Shown here one piece after another: positions 1 through 7,708 of a stretch of 52,301 nt of DNA. A model generated the notes under the pieces. It saw nothing but the letters and a program-made list of their open reading frames with translations. It was not told the DNA's origin and made no database searches. The position numbers were made by a program, and so were the translations under genes. This stretch comes from Paludibacteraceae bacterium (GTDB lineage: Bacteria > Bacteroidota > Bacteroidia > Bacteroidales > Paludibacteraceae), in NCBI GenBank assembly GCA_017546705.1, contig JAFYSB010000056.1:1-52301 (forward strand), written 5' to 3'. The stretch's first letter is position 1; the number at the start of each line of letters is the position of its first letter.

Positions 1-1
1 C

Positions 2-1318
2 ACTATCCTCCAAGCCAAAGAGGTTATCCTTCTCGCGTTTGGTCAACACAAAGCTGGCATCGTAAAACAAGCTATCGAGGAGGTTGCCAACGCAGCTTGC
101 CCAGCATCATATTTGCAACTTCACAAGAACGCATCATTCGTCATCGACCTTGATGCTGCAGGCAAACTCACTCGTATCAACCACCCATGGAAGGTGACCA
201 ACTGCGAGTGGACTGACCAACTGGTTCGTCGCGCTGTGGTATGGCTCTGCGAGCAAACCAAGAAGCCTATCCTCAAGCTTACCAACAAAGACTACAACGA
301 CTACGGACTTAGCGAGCTCATTACAAAATACGACTCTGCATACAACTGCAACATCAAGGTATTCAACGACTTGCAACACACCATCACTGGCTGGCCAGGT
401 GGCAAACCTAATGCAGATGACACCAACCGTCCAGAGCGCGCTACTCCATTCCCAAAAGATATCGTAATCTTCTCTCCTCACCCAGATGATGACGTAATTT
501 CAATGGGTGGTACTTTCCAACGTCTCATCAAACAAGGTCACAACGTACACGTAGCTTACGAGACTAGCGGTTGTATCGCAGTTTGCGACGAGGAGGTTGT
601 ACGTTTCATGGACTTTATGAAGGGCTACAAGCAAATGCTTATCCCTGGCGATAACGTTATTGAGGCTAAGTACGATGAGTATATGAACTTCTTCAAGAAC
701 GAGAAGGTGGGCGACAACGACACCCGCGAGATCCTCAACCTCAAGGCTCTTATCCGCCGTGGAGAGGCTACCGCAGCTTGCCGCTATATGGGTCTCCCAA
801 CTGAGAATATTCACTTCCTCAACTTGCCATTCTATGAGACAGGTACTATCAAGAAAGGTCCTCTCTCACAAGCTGACGTGGATATCGTGAAAGCACTCCT
901 CGAGGAGGTTAAACCACAACAAATCTTCGCTGCTGGTGACCTCGCTGACCCTCACGGCACACACCGTGTATGTCTCGACGCTGTACTTGCAGCTCTCGAT
1001 GAACTCAAGCACACCGCTGCATGGGATGAGTGGTTGAAAGACTGCCGTATCTGGATGTACCGTGGTGCATGGATGGAGTGGGAACTTGACCTCGTTGAGA
1101 TGGCTGTACCAATGTCTCCAGAAGAGTTGCGTTCTAAACGCAACGCTATTCTCCGCCACGCTAGCCAAATGGAGTCTGCTCCATTCTTGGGCGACGACGA
1201 GCGTCTGTTCTGGCAACGCGCTGAGGACCGCAACCACGACACTGCGAAGATGTACTCTGACCTCGGCTTGGCTGAATATGAGGCTATCGAGGCGTTTGTA
1301 CAATATCATATCCTTTAA
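2..1318 (+). CDS. nagB: Glucosamine-6-phosphate deaminase fused to PIG-L/LmbE deacetylase-like domain (5' partial)
   Basis: The reading frame is open from the left edge of the window, so the N-terminus lies outside it. The first ~60 visible residues match the C-terminal end of NagB-type deaminases (VILLAFGQHKAG, then SYLQLHKNASFVID). From about visible residue 155 a second domain begins with the PIG-L/LmbE zinc-binding motif PHPDDD, and GDLADPHGTH further on is consistent with that fold. NagB converts glucosamine-6-phosphate to fructose-6-phosphate and ammonia. The PIG-L domain family contains GlcNAc-type de-N-acetylases. Bacteroidota commonly carry such long NagB fusions, so the tail may supply deacetylation of an N-acetylated amino sugar (inference). 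A TTG at 113 is not the start, because homology continues upstream of it. Confidence 0.85.
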   Translation, partial: TILQAKEVILLAFGQHKAGIVKQAIEEVANAACPASYLQLHKNASFVIDLDAAGKLTRINHPWKVTNCEWTDQLVRRAVVWLCEQTKKPILKLTNKDYNDYGLSELITKYDSAYNCNIKVFNDLQHTITGWPGGKPNADDTNRPERATPFPKDIVIFSPHPDDDVISMGGTFQRLIKQGHNVHVAYETSGCIAVCDEEVVRFMDFMKGYKQMLIPGDNVIEAKYDEYMNFFKNEKVGDNDTREILNLKALIRRGEATAACRYMGLPTENIHFLNLPFYETGTIKKGPLSQADVDIVKALLEEVKPQQIFAAGDLADPHGTHRVCLDAVLAALDELKHTAAWDEWLKDCRIWMYRGAWMEWELDLVEMAVPMSPEELRSKRNAILRHASQMESAPFLGDDERLFWQRAEDRNHDTAKMYSDLGLAEYEAIEAFVQYHIL

Positions 1319-1363
1319 TATTTTTTAACAAGGATTGCCCTCCGACTTTTATACCGTCATTTT

Positions 1364-1396
1364 GCTACCCCTGCGCTACCTTTGCGCTAGGGATAG
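1364..1396. repeat. 11-bp-period degenerate tandem repeat
   Basis: Three consecutive 11-bp units begin at 1364, 1375 and 1386: GCTACCCCTGC, GCTACCTTTGC, GCTAGGGATAG. The last unit runs into a small hairpin, CGCTA-GGGA-TAGCG. The array lies between the NagB gene and the glycosyltransferase gene. It belongs to the same period class as arrays at 4075, 17403 and 36776, although the unit sequence differs. Confidence 0.6.
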
Positions 1397-1441
1397 CGAA
1401 AGACAAAAGCTTGAAAATAATCATTTTATTTATTAAAATTT

Positions 1442-2866
1442 ATGAAAAATATCACATGTTTTATTCCTTTCCAAAGTGAGGAACAAGTACAAGCTACCGT
1501 AGCTAACTTGAAAGCTCAAGAGCTCGTTGCTGACATCCATTTCATTCACGGTGACATCCGCTCAACTGCTAACGTAAAAGAGATCGCAGCTAAAGCTAAC
1601 ACCGAGTACACATTGATCTACACCAAGTACACTACCCTTTCATTCGTTCTCTTCGCTCTCGAGCGTATGGAGGCACTTATCGAGGACACTAAGGCTGCTA
1701 TGGTTTATGCGGATCACTTCAACCAAGTAGGTGAGGTTCGTACCAACGCTCCTGTTATCGACTATCAATTGGGTTCTGTACGTGACGACTTTGAGTTCGG
1801 TTCTGTTCTTTTCTATCGCACTAGCGCTTTGAAAGAAGCAGTTGCTCGTATGGACGTTGATTATCAATACGCTGGTCTCTATGATCTCCGCCTTAAAGTA
1901 AGCCAAAAGGGTGCTTTGGAGCACATCAACGAGTACCTCTATTACGATGTAGAGCTCGACAACCGTACTACTGGCGAGAAGAACTTCGACTATGTAGATC
2001 CAAAGAACCGTGGCGTACAAATCGAGATGGAGCAAGCTGTTACCCAACACTTGAAAGACATCAACGGTTACCTCGCTCCAGGTTTCAAAGATGTAGATCT
2101 CAACTGCGAGGGCTTTGAGTATGACGCAACTGTGGTTATCCCATGTAAGAACCGCGTTCGCACTATCGGTACTGCTATCAAGAGCGCGCTCAGCCAAGTA
2201 GTACGTGCTCCATATAAGTTCAACGTTATCGTTGTAGATGACAACTCTGAGGATGGTTCTGTAGATGTAATCAAGAGCATCGTTGCTGAAGGCCACGAGA
2301 ACCTCACATACATCGCTCAAGACAAGTCTTGGCACGCTATCGGTGGTAACTGGAACGTAGCTCTTCACCACGAGAAATGCGGTCGTTTCGCTATCCAATT
2401 GGACTCTGACGATACATACTTCGATGAGAACACTGTTCAAAAGTTCATCGACGCATTCCACGAGCAAAACTGCGCAATGGTAGTTGGTACATACCAATTG
2501 ACCGACTTCGACGGTAACCTCATTCCTCCAGGCGTAATCGACCACAAAGAGTGGACACCAGACAACGGCCGCAACAACGCTCTCCGTATCCACGGTCTTG
2601 GTGCACCACGTGGTTTCTACACCCCAATGCTCCGCACTATCAACTTCCCAACAACTAAGTACGGTGAGGACTATGCAGTAGGTTTGCGTGTTAGCCGCGA
2701 GTATCAAATCGGTCGTATCTATGATGTAGTTTATAACTGCCGTCGTTGGGATGACAACTCTGATGCAAACTGCGATATCGTGACCATGAACAACAACCAC
2801 TTGTACAAAGATTGTATCCGTACATGGGAGTTGAAGGCACGTATCCAAATGAACGAGGGTAAATAA
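1442..2866 (+). CDS. Family 2-type glycosyltransferase, two-part (474 aa)
   Basis: The C-terminal part (about residues 225-470) carries GT-A glycosyltransferase signatures: TVVIPCKNR at the start of the nucleotide-binding fold, VVDDNSEDGS, a DxD-like LDSDD near residue 320, and GEDYAVGLR as the likely catalytic-acid region. The first ~200 residues (ITCFIPFQSEEQVQATVANL) look like a degenerate glycosyltransferase-like fold without an obvious DxD. There is no signal peptide or membrane segment, so the protein is probably cytosolic or peripheral. It follows the NagB/PIG-L gene by 123 bp and precedes the DUF4922 gene. That grouping suggests amino-sugar or glycoconjugate metabolism (inference). 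Donor and acceptor cannot be read from sequence. ATG at 1442 is the first start after the intergenic repeat. Confidence 0.8.
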   Translation: MKNITCFIPFQSEEQVQATVANLKAQELVADIHFIHGDIRSTANVKEIAAKANTEYTLIYTKYTTLSFVLFALERMEALIEDTKAAMVYADHFNQVGEVRTNAPVIDYQLGSVRDDFEFGSVLFYRTSALKEAVARMDVDYQYAGLYDLRLKVSQKGALEHINEYLYYDVELDNRTTGEKNFDYVDPKNRGVQIEMEQAVTQHLKDINGYLAPGFKDVDLNCEGFEYDATVVIPCKNRVRTIGTAIKSALSQVVRAPYKFNVIVVDDNSEDGSVDVIKSIVAEGHENLTYIAQDKSWHAIGGNWNVALHHEKCGRFAIQLDSDDTYFDENTVQKFIDAFHEQNCAMVVGTYQLTDFDGNLIPPGVIDHKEWTPDNGRNNALRIHGLGAPRGFYTPMLRTINFPTTKYGEDYAVGLRVSREYQIGRIYDVVYNCRRWDDNSDANCDIVTMNNNHLYKDCIRTWELKARIQMNEGK

Positions 2867-2869
2867 ATT

Positions 2870-3037
2870 AGAACGCTTCGCTGTTAGAAGTTAGACCATT
2901 TCGTTTCACTTCATTGTTAGATCGCTCGCTTTGCTCGCTGTTAGACTCTTTTGGTCTCTCAGCCCGTAGGGCGGTCCAACAGGGCTTCTGCCCGGTCTAA
3001 CAACGCAGTGGTATAACAGCCCGAAGGGCGGTCTATT
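2870..3037. repeat. Palindromic mini-repeat cluster abutting the next start codon
   Basis: The whole gap between two genes is built of short inverted units. Examples are AGCCCGTAGGGC, AGGGCTTCTGCCC, AGCCCGAAGGGC and CGCTCGCTTTGCTCGC, mostly followed by GTTAGA or GGTCTA/GGTCCA spacers. The last unit ends three bases before the ATG at 3038. Units of the same design, followed by GATCTA, lie in frame inside the next gene (3743-3817). Confidence 0.7.
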
Positions 3038-4015
3038 ATGAACTTGTTCAAAGAAATAACCGAGATGTTCTCCCGCGAACTTGAGCTTCGCGGGAGAGCA
3101 TTCGTTAATTACCAAGCCTTATCTGGGGTAGAAGTCAAGGATATGACTATCGACGGTTTCCCCGCTAAATTGTTTTTCAATCCCGCTCGTGTGCGCAGCG
3201 TGATGGCGGATGTCAGTCCAGAGGCCTTGCAAAAGCGCGCATGCTTCCTTTGTCCCGATGGCTTAGAGCTCAATCAACTCACTACCGTTTGGGACTCCCC
3301 TACGGGTCAAACGTATTTCATACGTGTAAACCCCTTCCCTATCTTTAACCACCATTTCACCATCTCGTCCGCTATCCACGAACGCCAAACTTTTGCTCCA
3401 CACATGGAGTCTATGCTGCATTTGGCTCAAGCGATGCCTGAGATGAGTATTTTCTATAATGGTCCTATGTGCGGTGCTAGTGCGCCCGACCACATGCACT
3501 TCCAAGCAGTTCCCCGCCATAGCATGCCGATAGAAGATCATTTTGACACCAATTACGCCAATGCCGTATTGGTGCAAGAATCTGATTTACAGTCGCATTT
3601 AGCAGCACTGAAAAAAGTGCTATCGATGGCAAGTATCCCTGAGAACGCCAGCCAAACAGGCTCTCTCACCGCAGGTGCTTCCCGCACCGAAGAATGGGAA
3701 CCACGCTGGAACATCATCTCATGGTACGAACCAGAGTCTTCAGCGAGCGTAGTGAGCGATCTACAGGGCAAAGCCCGATCTACAGGCGCATCCGATCTAC
3801 AGCCCACAGGGCGATCTTATAACACAATAGTATTCTTCCGCAAGGAATCTCGCCCTCAATGTTTCTTTGCGCCAGAGAATGAGCGTATTCTTTTCTCTCC
3901 AGGTACTGTAGAGATGGGTGGTGTAGGTATTGTTGCCAACCGCGAGAGCTTCGACCGTATCACCCCAAGAGTACTCCGCTCTATGATTCAAGAAGTAGCG
4001 GACAAAATCGTATAG
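3038..4015 (+). CDS. DUF4922-type HIT-like nucleotidyltransferase/phosphorylase-fold protein
   Basis: A 325-residue cytosolic protein. RACFLCP near residue 68 and CGASAPDHMHFQ at 145-156 resemble the His-x-His-x-Gln catalytic region of the HIT/GalT superfamily, as in GDP-galactose phosphorylase or ATP adenylyltransferase. VNPFPIFNHHFTI at about 98-110 is the typical core strand of that fold. I assign it to the DUF4922 group known from Bacteroidota; the substrate is unknown. Between two strands, NIISWYE and TIVFFRKESRP, about 25 residues (235-260) are encoded by palindromic mini-repeats matching those in the gene's own upstream region. That segment is probably an inserted loop. The start ATG directly abuts the upstream repeat cluster. 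Confidence 0.7.
   Translation: MNLFKEITEMFSRELELRGRAFVNYQALSGVEVKDMTIDGFPAKLFFNPARVRSVMADVSPEALQKRACFLCPDGLELNQLTTVWDSPTGQTYFIRVNPFPIFNHHFTISSAIHERQTFAPHMESMLHLAQAMPEMSIFYNGPMCGASAPDHMHFQAVPRHSMPIEDHFDTNYANAVLVQESDLQSHLAALKKVLSMASIPENASQTGSLTAGASRTEEWEPRWNIISWYEPESSASVVSDLQGKARSTGASDLQPTGRSYNTIVFFRKESRPQCFFAPENERILFSPGTVEMGGVGIVANRESFDRITPRVLRSMIQEVADKIV
3743..3817 (+). repeat. Palindromic mini-repeats in frame inside the DUF4922 gene
   Basis: Successive units GCGAGCGTAGTGAGC, CAGGGCAAAGCCC, CAGGCGCATCC and CAGCCCACAGGGC are each followed by GATCTA or GATCTT. They are translated without a stop into a low-complexity loop (SDLQGKARSTGASDLQ). The design is the same as the non-coding cluster at 2870-3037. 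Confidence 0.7.
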
Positions 4016-4074
4016 CTTGTCGATTTGTGTACGATTCTTAAGATTTCCCCTCTCTTATACCTTGCCTTATTCCA

Positions 4075-4107
4075 CCGAGAGACGACCGAGAGAACACCGA
4101 GAGAAGA
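4075..4107. repeat. 11-bp-period tandem repeat (CCGAGAGAnnA)
   Basis: Three units begin at 4075, 4086 and 4097: CCGAGAGACGA, CCGAGAGAACA, CCGAGAGAAGA. A decayed fourth (GCGACAGAAC) follows. The array lies between the DUF4922 stop and the promoter at 4154-4184. Confidence 0.7.
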
Positions 4108-4153
4108 GCGACAGAACTTTTTTACAAAATTTCGGCCATTTTTCACACAAATC

Positions 4154-4184
4154 TTGCACATCTCGAAAAAAAAGTGTATCTTTG
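4154..4184 (+). promoter_or_regulatory. Bacteroidota promoter for the ATPase/DUF4325 pair
   Basis: TTG at 4154-4156, a 20-nt spacer with an A-tract, then TATCTTTG at 4177-4184. The predicted transcription start is near 4188, about 23 nt before the ATG at 4211. Confidence 0.75.
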
Positions 4185-4210
4185 CGCCCAAATAGACTAA
4201 TGCCTATCGT

Positions 4211-4864
4211 ATGAACCTATCAACACTTATAAAACAATACTTCCATTCATCAAACAACGATGTGACCATTGATGTGTTTGATGAGAAAAACATTTACTCT
4301 GTTTACCAACGAGTAGTAAGTGTTTTAACGCAATATATTGATATTGAAACTACTGTATTGCAAGCTATGAGTTATTGCTTCTATGAGATTTTGGATAATG
4401 TCCTTACTCATTCTGGCAAAGAATTAGGTACTGTTATCACGCACTATGATCCTGCCAATCATATCCTTAGTTTCTTAGTCGCAGATGATGGCATAGGTGT
4501 ACAAGCTTCGCTTTCTGAGAACGAAAAGTTCACAAACATCTCTGAAGAAGAGGCACTAAGAATGTGCATTCAAGATGCAGTAACTGATGGTAAGGGTATG
4601 GGGTTTGGTTTGTATTCTACATCTTTGCTTGCGCGCGATGCGGGTTTGCGTTTTGAAGTTCGCTCGGGCAATCACACATTGCAAGTACAGAATGGTAATG
4701 AAGCTACAACGGAAAGTGAATATTGGCAAGGAACAATCGTTTATTTGCAACTCTGTACTAATAAAGAGATTAACCCCTCAGAGGTGGTTGCTAATCGCAC
4801 CAATGTGGCAGCACAATATAATGAAGTATTTTTAATTGACAACGAATTAGAAGAACTATGGTAA
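4211..4864 (+). CDS. GHKL (histidine-kinase-like) ATPase domain protein
   Basis: A 217-residue protein with a Bergerat ATP-binding fold. The N-box is YEILDNVLTHS (E59, N63), the G1 box is ADDGIGV at 91-97, and the G2 region is GKGMGFGLYST near 128-138. There is no histidine phosphoacceptor domain, sensor domain or membrane segment, so it is not a full histidine kinase. It resembles stand-alone ATPases of the anti-sigma/SpoIIAB type. Its last 7 bp overlap the start of a STAS-like DUF4325 gene. This recalls kinase/STAS-antagonist partner switches, and a signalling role through that partner is inference. A good TTG-N20-TATCTTTG promoter lies 27 bp upstream of the ATG. Confidence 0.8.
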   Translation: MNLSTLIKQYFHSSNNDVTIDVFDEKNIYSVYQRVVSVLTQYIDIETTVLQAMSYCFYEILDNVLTHSGKELGTVITHYDPANHILSFLVADDGIGVQASLSENEKFTNISEEEALRMCIQDAVTDGKGMGFGLYSTSLLARDAGLRFEVRSGNHTLQVQNGNEATTESEYWQGTIVYLQLCTNKEINPSEVVANRTNVAAQYNEVFLIDNELEELW

Positions 4865-5148
4865 CATTCAGTTTTAAGGAATACGGAGAGAATTTAGGTA
4901 CACGCCCATTGGGTAAGCGTGTGCGTGAGCAGTTGCTTCCTTTGTTGGAAAAGGACGAGCGCGTTGTGCTTGATTTTACAGGAGTGAATGTAGTTAGCAA
5001 CTCATTCGCTGATGAGTGCATTGCCAAACTTCTACTCACAATGCCTTTGTCAGAACTTAAAAGTCGTACCACTTTCCGCGGACTCAATCCAATCGCATCA
5101 GAGTGTGTACTAACTGCCCTCCAACGCCGCCATTTGACTATGGCATAA
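4858..5148 (+). CDS. STAS-like DUF4325 protein
   Basis: A 96-residue protein. RVVLDFTGVNVVSNSFADECIAKLL (at roughly residues 35-60) is the characteristic core of DUF4325 STAS-like proteins: a hydrophobic strand ending in DFTGV, then a serine-containing loop before a helix. It overlaps the upstream GHKL ATPase gene by 7 bp, which indicates coupled translation and probably a stoichiometric pair. In classical partner-switching modules the STAS protein is phosphorylated on a serine by the ATPase. S48 or a neighbour in VSNSF could play that role (inference). The functions of DUF4325 proteins are not established. Confidence 0.8.
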   Translation: MVTFSFKEYGENLGTRPLGKRVREQLLPLLEKDERVVLDFTGVNVVSNSFADECIAKLLLTMPLSELKSRTTFRGLNPIASECVLTALQRRHLTMA

Positions 5149-5248
5149 AACAATTCCAATTCCTTTGCATCAAGAATGGATGAATAGACGAATTAATCAA
5201 CAATTATTCTTTTACAAATATTGAATATTAACTGCATTTATTAAGGAT

Positions 5249-7429
5249 ATGAATATCTTAAATCTTGATATAAAAAATTGTTATGGAATAGGATTCTTAC
5301 AACACGAAATAGATTATAGTCAAGCATCTGTTGGGGTTATTTATGCACCCAATGGCACAATGAAAACCTCTTTAACCAAAACGTTTCAGCGCCTTATAGA
5401 TGGAAAAAATCCTTGTGATGAAATTTATACACATAGAGAGTCATCTGCCAAAATACAATTAGATGGTAATCCTATAACACATGATAGTGTTTATATATTT
5501 TCTAATGAAGAAAAAGATGGAACAACACAAATTAGTACATTCTTGGTAAATGCCAAATTAAAATTACAATATGATGCGATTTTATCTCAAATCACTCAAG
5601 CAAAAAGAACTTTTATCAAACAATTGAAAGGACTTGCAAAAAGTACGGACTGTGAATCTGAAATTATAGAAACATTTCAAGACACCCCCGATGATACATT
5701 CTTTGATTGTTTATTGCATATACAACAACTTATAGAGAGTAATGCACCCTATATTAATGATAAATCATTCCGATATAACGATTTATTTGACAAAGGACAC
5801 AAAGTCGAACAGTTTGTAAAAGAAAACATTGATGACATCCTCCAATATTTCGATAAATATGTACAATTATTGCAAGGTTCTTCTTTATTTAGTGTCGGTG
5901 AAAATTCATTTGGTACAGCTCAAGTATCCACACTATTAAAGTCAGTATCTGATAATCGTTTTTTTGCAGCTTCACATAAGTTTTTATTGCATAACGAAAA
6001 TACTATATCTTCGAAGGATGATATGCAGGAGGTGATAGACAATGAACTAAACAAAATATATTCCGATGATACAATAAAAAAGCTTTTTGAAAAAATTGAT
6101 AAAAAATTACAAGCAAATGCTGATTTGAGAAATTTTCAAGACGTTATTCAAAGTAATCAAGATTTAATCCCTGAACTTATTGACTATGATGCTTTACGAA
6201 AAAAAATATTGCTTGGTTATATAATTTCTGCGGAAGCATCATTTTCTGAGCTTGTTGGGGTGTATAGTGCCAATATAGACTCAATTAAAACACTTATTGC
6301 ACAAGCAAATGAAACGCGTTCCCAATGGGAGTTTGTAATAGATATTTTTAATTCTCGTTTCTTTGTTCCATTCAAATTAAAACTACAAAACAAGGCGGAT
6401 ATCTTACTAAATCAAGTAGCACCAGAATTGATTTTTGTATATAAAGATGGCGCTGATGGTCCTATTCCGCAAGAACGTAAAGTTTTACTAGAGCATTTAA
6501 GTAAAGGAGAAAAACATGCATTTTTTATATTACAAAATCTATTCGAGTTGGAAGCTCGTAAGGCAATAGGAAAACCCACTTTAATTGTTTTCGATGATGT
6601 CGCAGATTCGTTTGACTATAAAAATAAATATGCTATTATTGAATATTTGTCAGATATTGCAAATGAATCACTATTTACAATGTTAATATTGACACATAAT
6701 TTTGATTTTTATAGAAGTATCGTTTCGAGATTGAATGTTGGTGGCAATGTTTTTGTAGCAAATAAAAATGTCAGTAGAGAAGTTGCATTAAAACATGGAT
6801 TATATCGATCTGATTTATTAAAATGTAGAATCATAGACAAATTAAATACGAAACGGGCATTTATTAGTTGTATTCCATTTGCTCGTAATATCATAGAATA
6901 CACGCAGGGAGATAGTGAAGACTTTAAGTTACTAACATCTTGTTTGCATATCAAAGATAACACGGATACTATCTCAATTAACAGCATCAAAGATATTTTC
7001 ATACGAACATTAGCAATCAAACAACAAGTAAAGGAAAAGATAAATTACGATGATGATGAATTATATTTATCAGCAGTATATGATGAGGCAAATAAAATAA
7101 TGTTGGATGATAATGAAATTGAATTAACTAATAAGTTGGTCTTGTCAATCGCAATTAGACTGAAAGCTGAACAGTATATGAAAAGTGTATTAACTATTGA
7201 GCAACTTAATGAGATGAAGAAAAATTCAAATCAAACAGGAGAGTTGGTCAAACTATTTAAAAAACATCATATACAGACATTAGAAAATAATTGTCATATA
7301 ATGAATCAAGTGTTAATGTTAACATCAGAGAATATCCATATAAATAATTTTATGTTTGAGCCATTAGTTGATATATCAATATTGTATTTAAAAGATTTGT
7401 ATCGAAAAATTCAAGGACTTACTGAATAA
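5249..7429 (+). CDS. PrrC/AAA_13-like ABC-type ATPase, candidate defence effector
   Basis: A 726-residue soluble protein. Walker A is APNGTMKTS at 33-41. A long helical insert (about 90-400) follows. The ABC signature is LSKGEKHAFF near 416, Walker B is LIVFDDVADSFD near 444-455, and the H-loop is ILTHNFDFY near 482. This order, with a roughly 230-residue C-terminal tail after the ATPase core, fits the AAA_13 group that includes the anticodon nucleases PrrC and RloC. The tail contains R-x3-E pairs and a conserved-looking IHINNFMFEPLVDIS near the end, but I cannot identify catalytic residues with certainty. The gene is visibly AT-rich, with codon use unlike nagB or prs, which suggests transfer. 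It starts 100 bp after DUF4325 with no strong promoter seen. Confidence 0.7.
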   Translation: MNILNLDIKNCYGIGFLQHEIDYSQASVGVIYAPNGTMKTSLTKTFQRLIDGKNPCDEIYTHRESSAKIQLDGNPITHDSVYIFSNEEKDGTTQISTFLVNAKLKLQYDAILSQITQAKRTFIKQLKGLAKSTDCESEIIETFQDTPDDTFFDCLLHIQQLIESNAPYINDKSFRYNDLFDKGHKVEQFVKENIDDILQYFDKYVQLLQGSSLFSVGENSFGTAQVSTLLKSVSDNRFFAASHKFLLHNENTISSKDDMQEVIDNELNKIYSDDTIKKLFEKIDKKLQANADLRNFQDVIQSNQDLIPELIDYDALRKKILLGYIISAEASFSELVGVYSANIDSIKTLIAQANETRSQWEFVIDIFNSRFFVPFKLKLQNKADILLNQVAPELIFVYKDGADGPIPQERKVLLEHLSKGEKHAFFILQNLFELEARKAIGKPTLIVFDDVADSFDYKNKYAIIEYLSDIANESLFTMLILTHNFDFYRSIVSRLNVGGNVFVANKNVSREVALKHGLYRSDLLKCRIIDKLNTKRAFISCIPFARNIIEYTQGDSEDFKLLTSCLHIKDNTDTISINSIKDIFIRTLAIKQQVKEKINYDDDELYLSAVYDEANKIMLDDNEIELTNKLVLSIAIRLKAEQYMKSVLTIEQLNEMKKNSNQTGELVKLFKKHHIQTLENNCHIMNQVLMLTSENIHINNFMFEPLVDISILYLKDLYRKIQGLTE

Positions 7430-7453
7430 ACATTTTTTTGCCTATGAACACTA

Positions 7454-7471
7454 GCACCGTAAATGCGGTGC
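7454..7471 (+). other. Short hairpin after the ATPase gene
   Basis: GCACCG (7454-7459) and CGGTGC (7466-7471) form a perfect 6-bp stem with a 6-nt loop, 24 bp after the ATPase stop codon. No T-run follows, so it is not a typical terminator. It could stabilise the 3' end of the mRNA. Confidence 0.5.
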
Positions 7472-7505
7472 ACGACATATAAGATATAGCGTTATAAGCC
7501 CAAAC

Positions 7506-7671
7506 TTGATTATCTGGAACTTCGACAACTTCAGTAATCATTATTAACTCAAGTACGGTTTATGCACGCTCATGCTTTTAGCGTGAGTTTTCCGTGCGTA
7601 GATTTGAGTTAATAAGGTAGTCGAAGACCTCAGATAATCAAATTGAAACGAACGAAAGTTCACGCTTTTTT
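7506..7671 (+). ncRNA. Candidate structured RNA: long bulged hairpin followed by terminator-like stem
   Basis: Four nested complementary blocks form one long hairpin. TTGATTATCTG (7506-7516) pairs with CAGATAATCAA (7631-7641). CTTCGAC (7520-7526) pairs with GTCGAAG (7620-7626). TTATTAACTCAA (7541-7552) pairs with TTGAGTTAATAA (7604-7615). At the tip, GCACG (7564-7568) pairs with CGTGC (7593-7597) and CTCATGC (7569-7575) with GCGTGAG (7581-7587, one G-U). Internal loops are asymmetric (14 nt against 4 nt), as in structured RNAs. A small stem GAAC-GAAA-GTTC at 7650-7661 and six or more T at 7665-7671 then look like an intrinsic terminator. No promoter was recognised. It could instead be a MITE-like DNA element, but I see no target-site duplication. 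Confidence 0.45.
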
Positions 7672-7708
7672 GTATATATATATCAACAACTCATCAATCA
7701 CTATAGTT

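Noticed and set aside
113-115. TTG as start of a 401-residue protein
   Set aside because: NagB homology continues in frame upstream to the window edge, so the gene is 5' truncated by the window.
1377-1384. TACCTTTG as a promoter for the glycosyltransferase gene
   Set aside because: There is no TTG 20 nt upstream, and the match falls within an 11-bp repeat unit.
1640-2848. 402-codon open frame on the minus strand opposite the glycosyltransferase
   Set aside because: The plus strand carries clear GT-A motifs; the antisense frame has no recognisable domain and reflects codon bias.
7506-7641. MITE as the main explanation of the long hairpin
   Set aside because: No target-site duplication flanks the arms and the interior is structured with asymmetric loops; kept only as an alternative.
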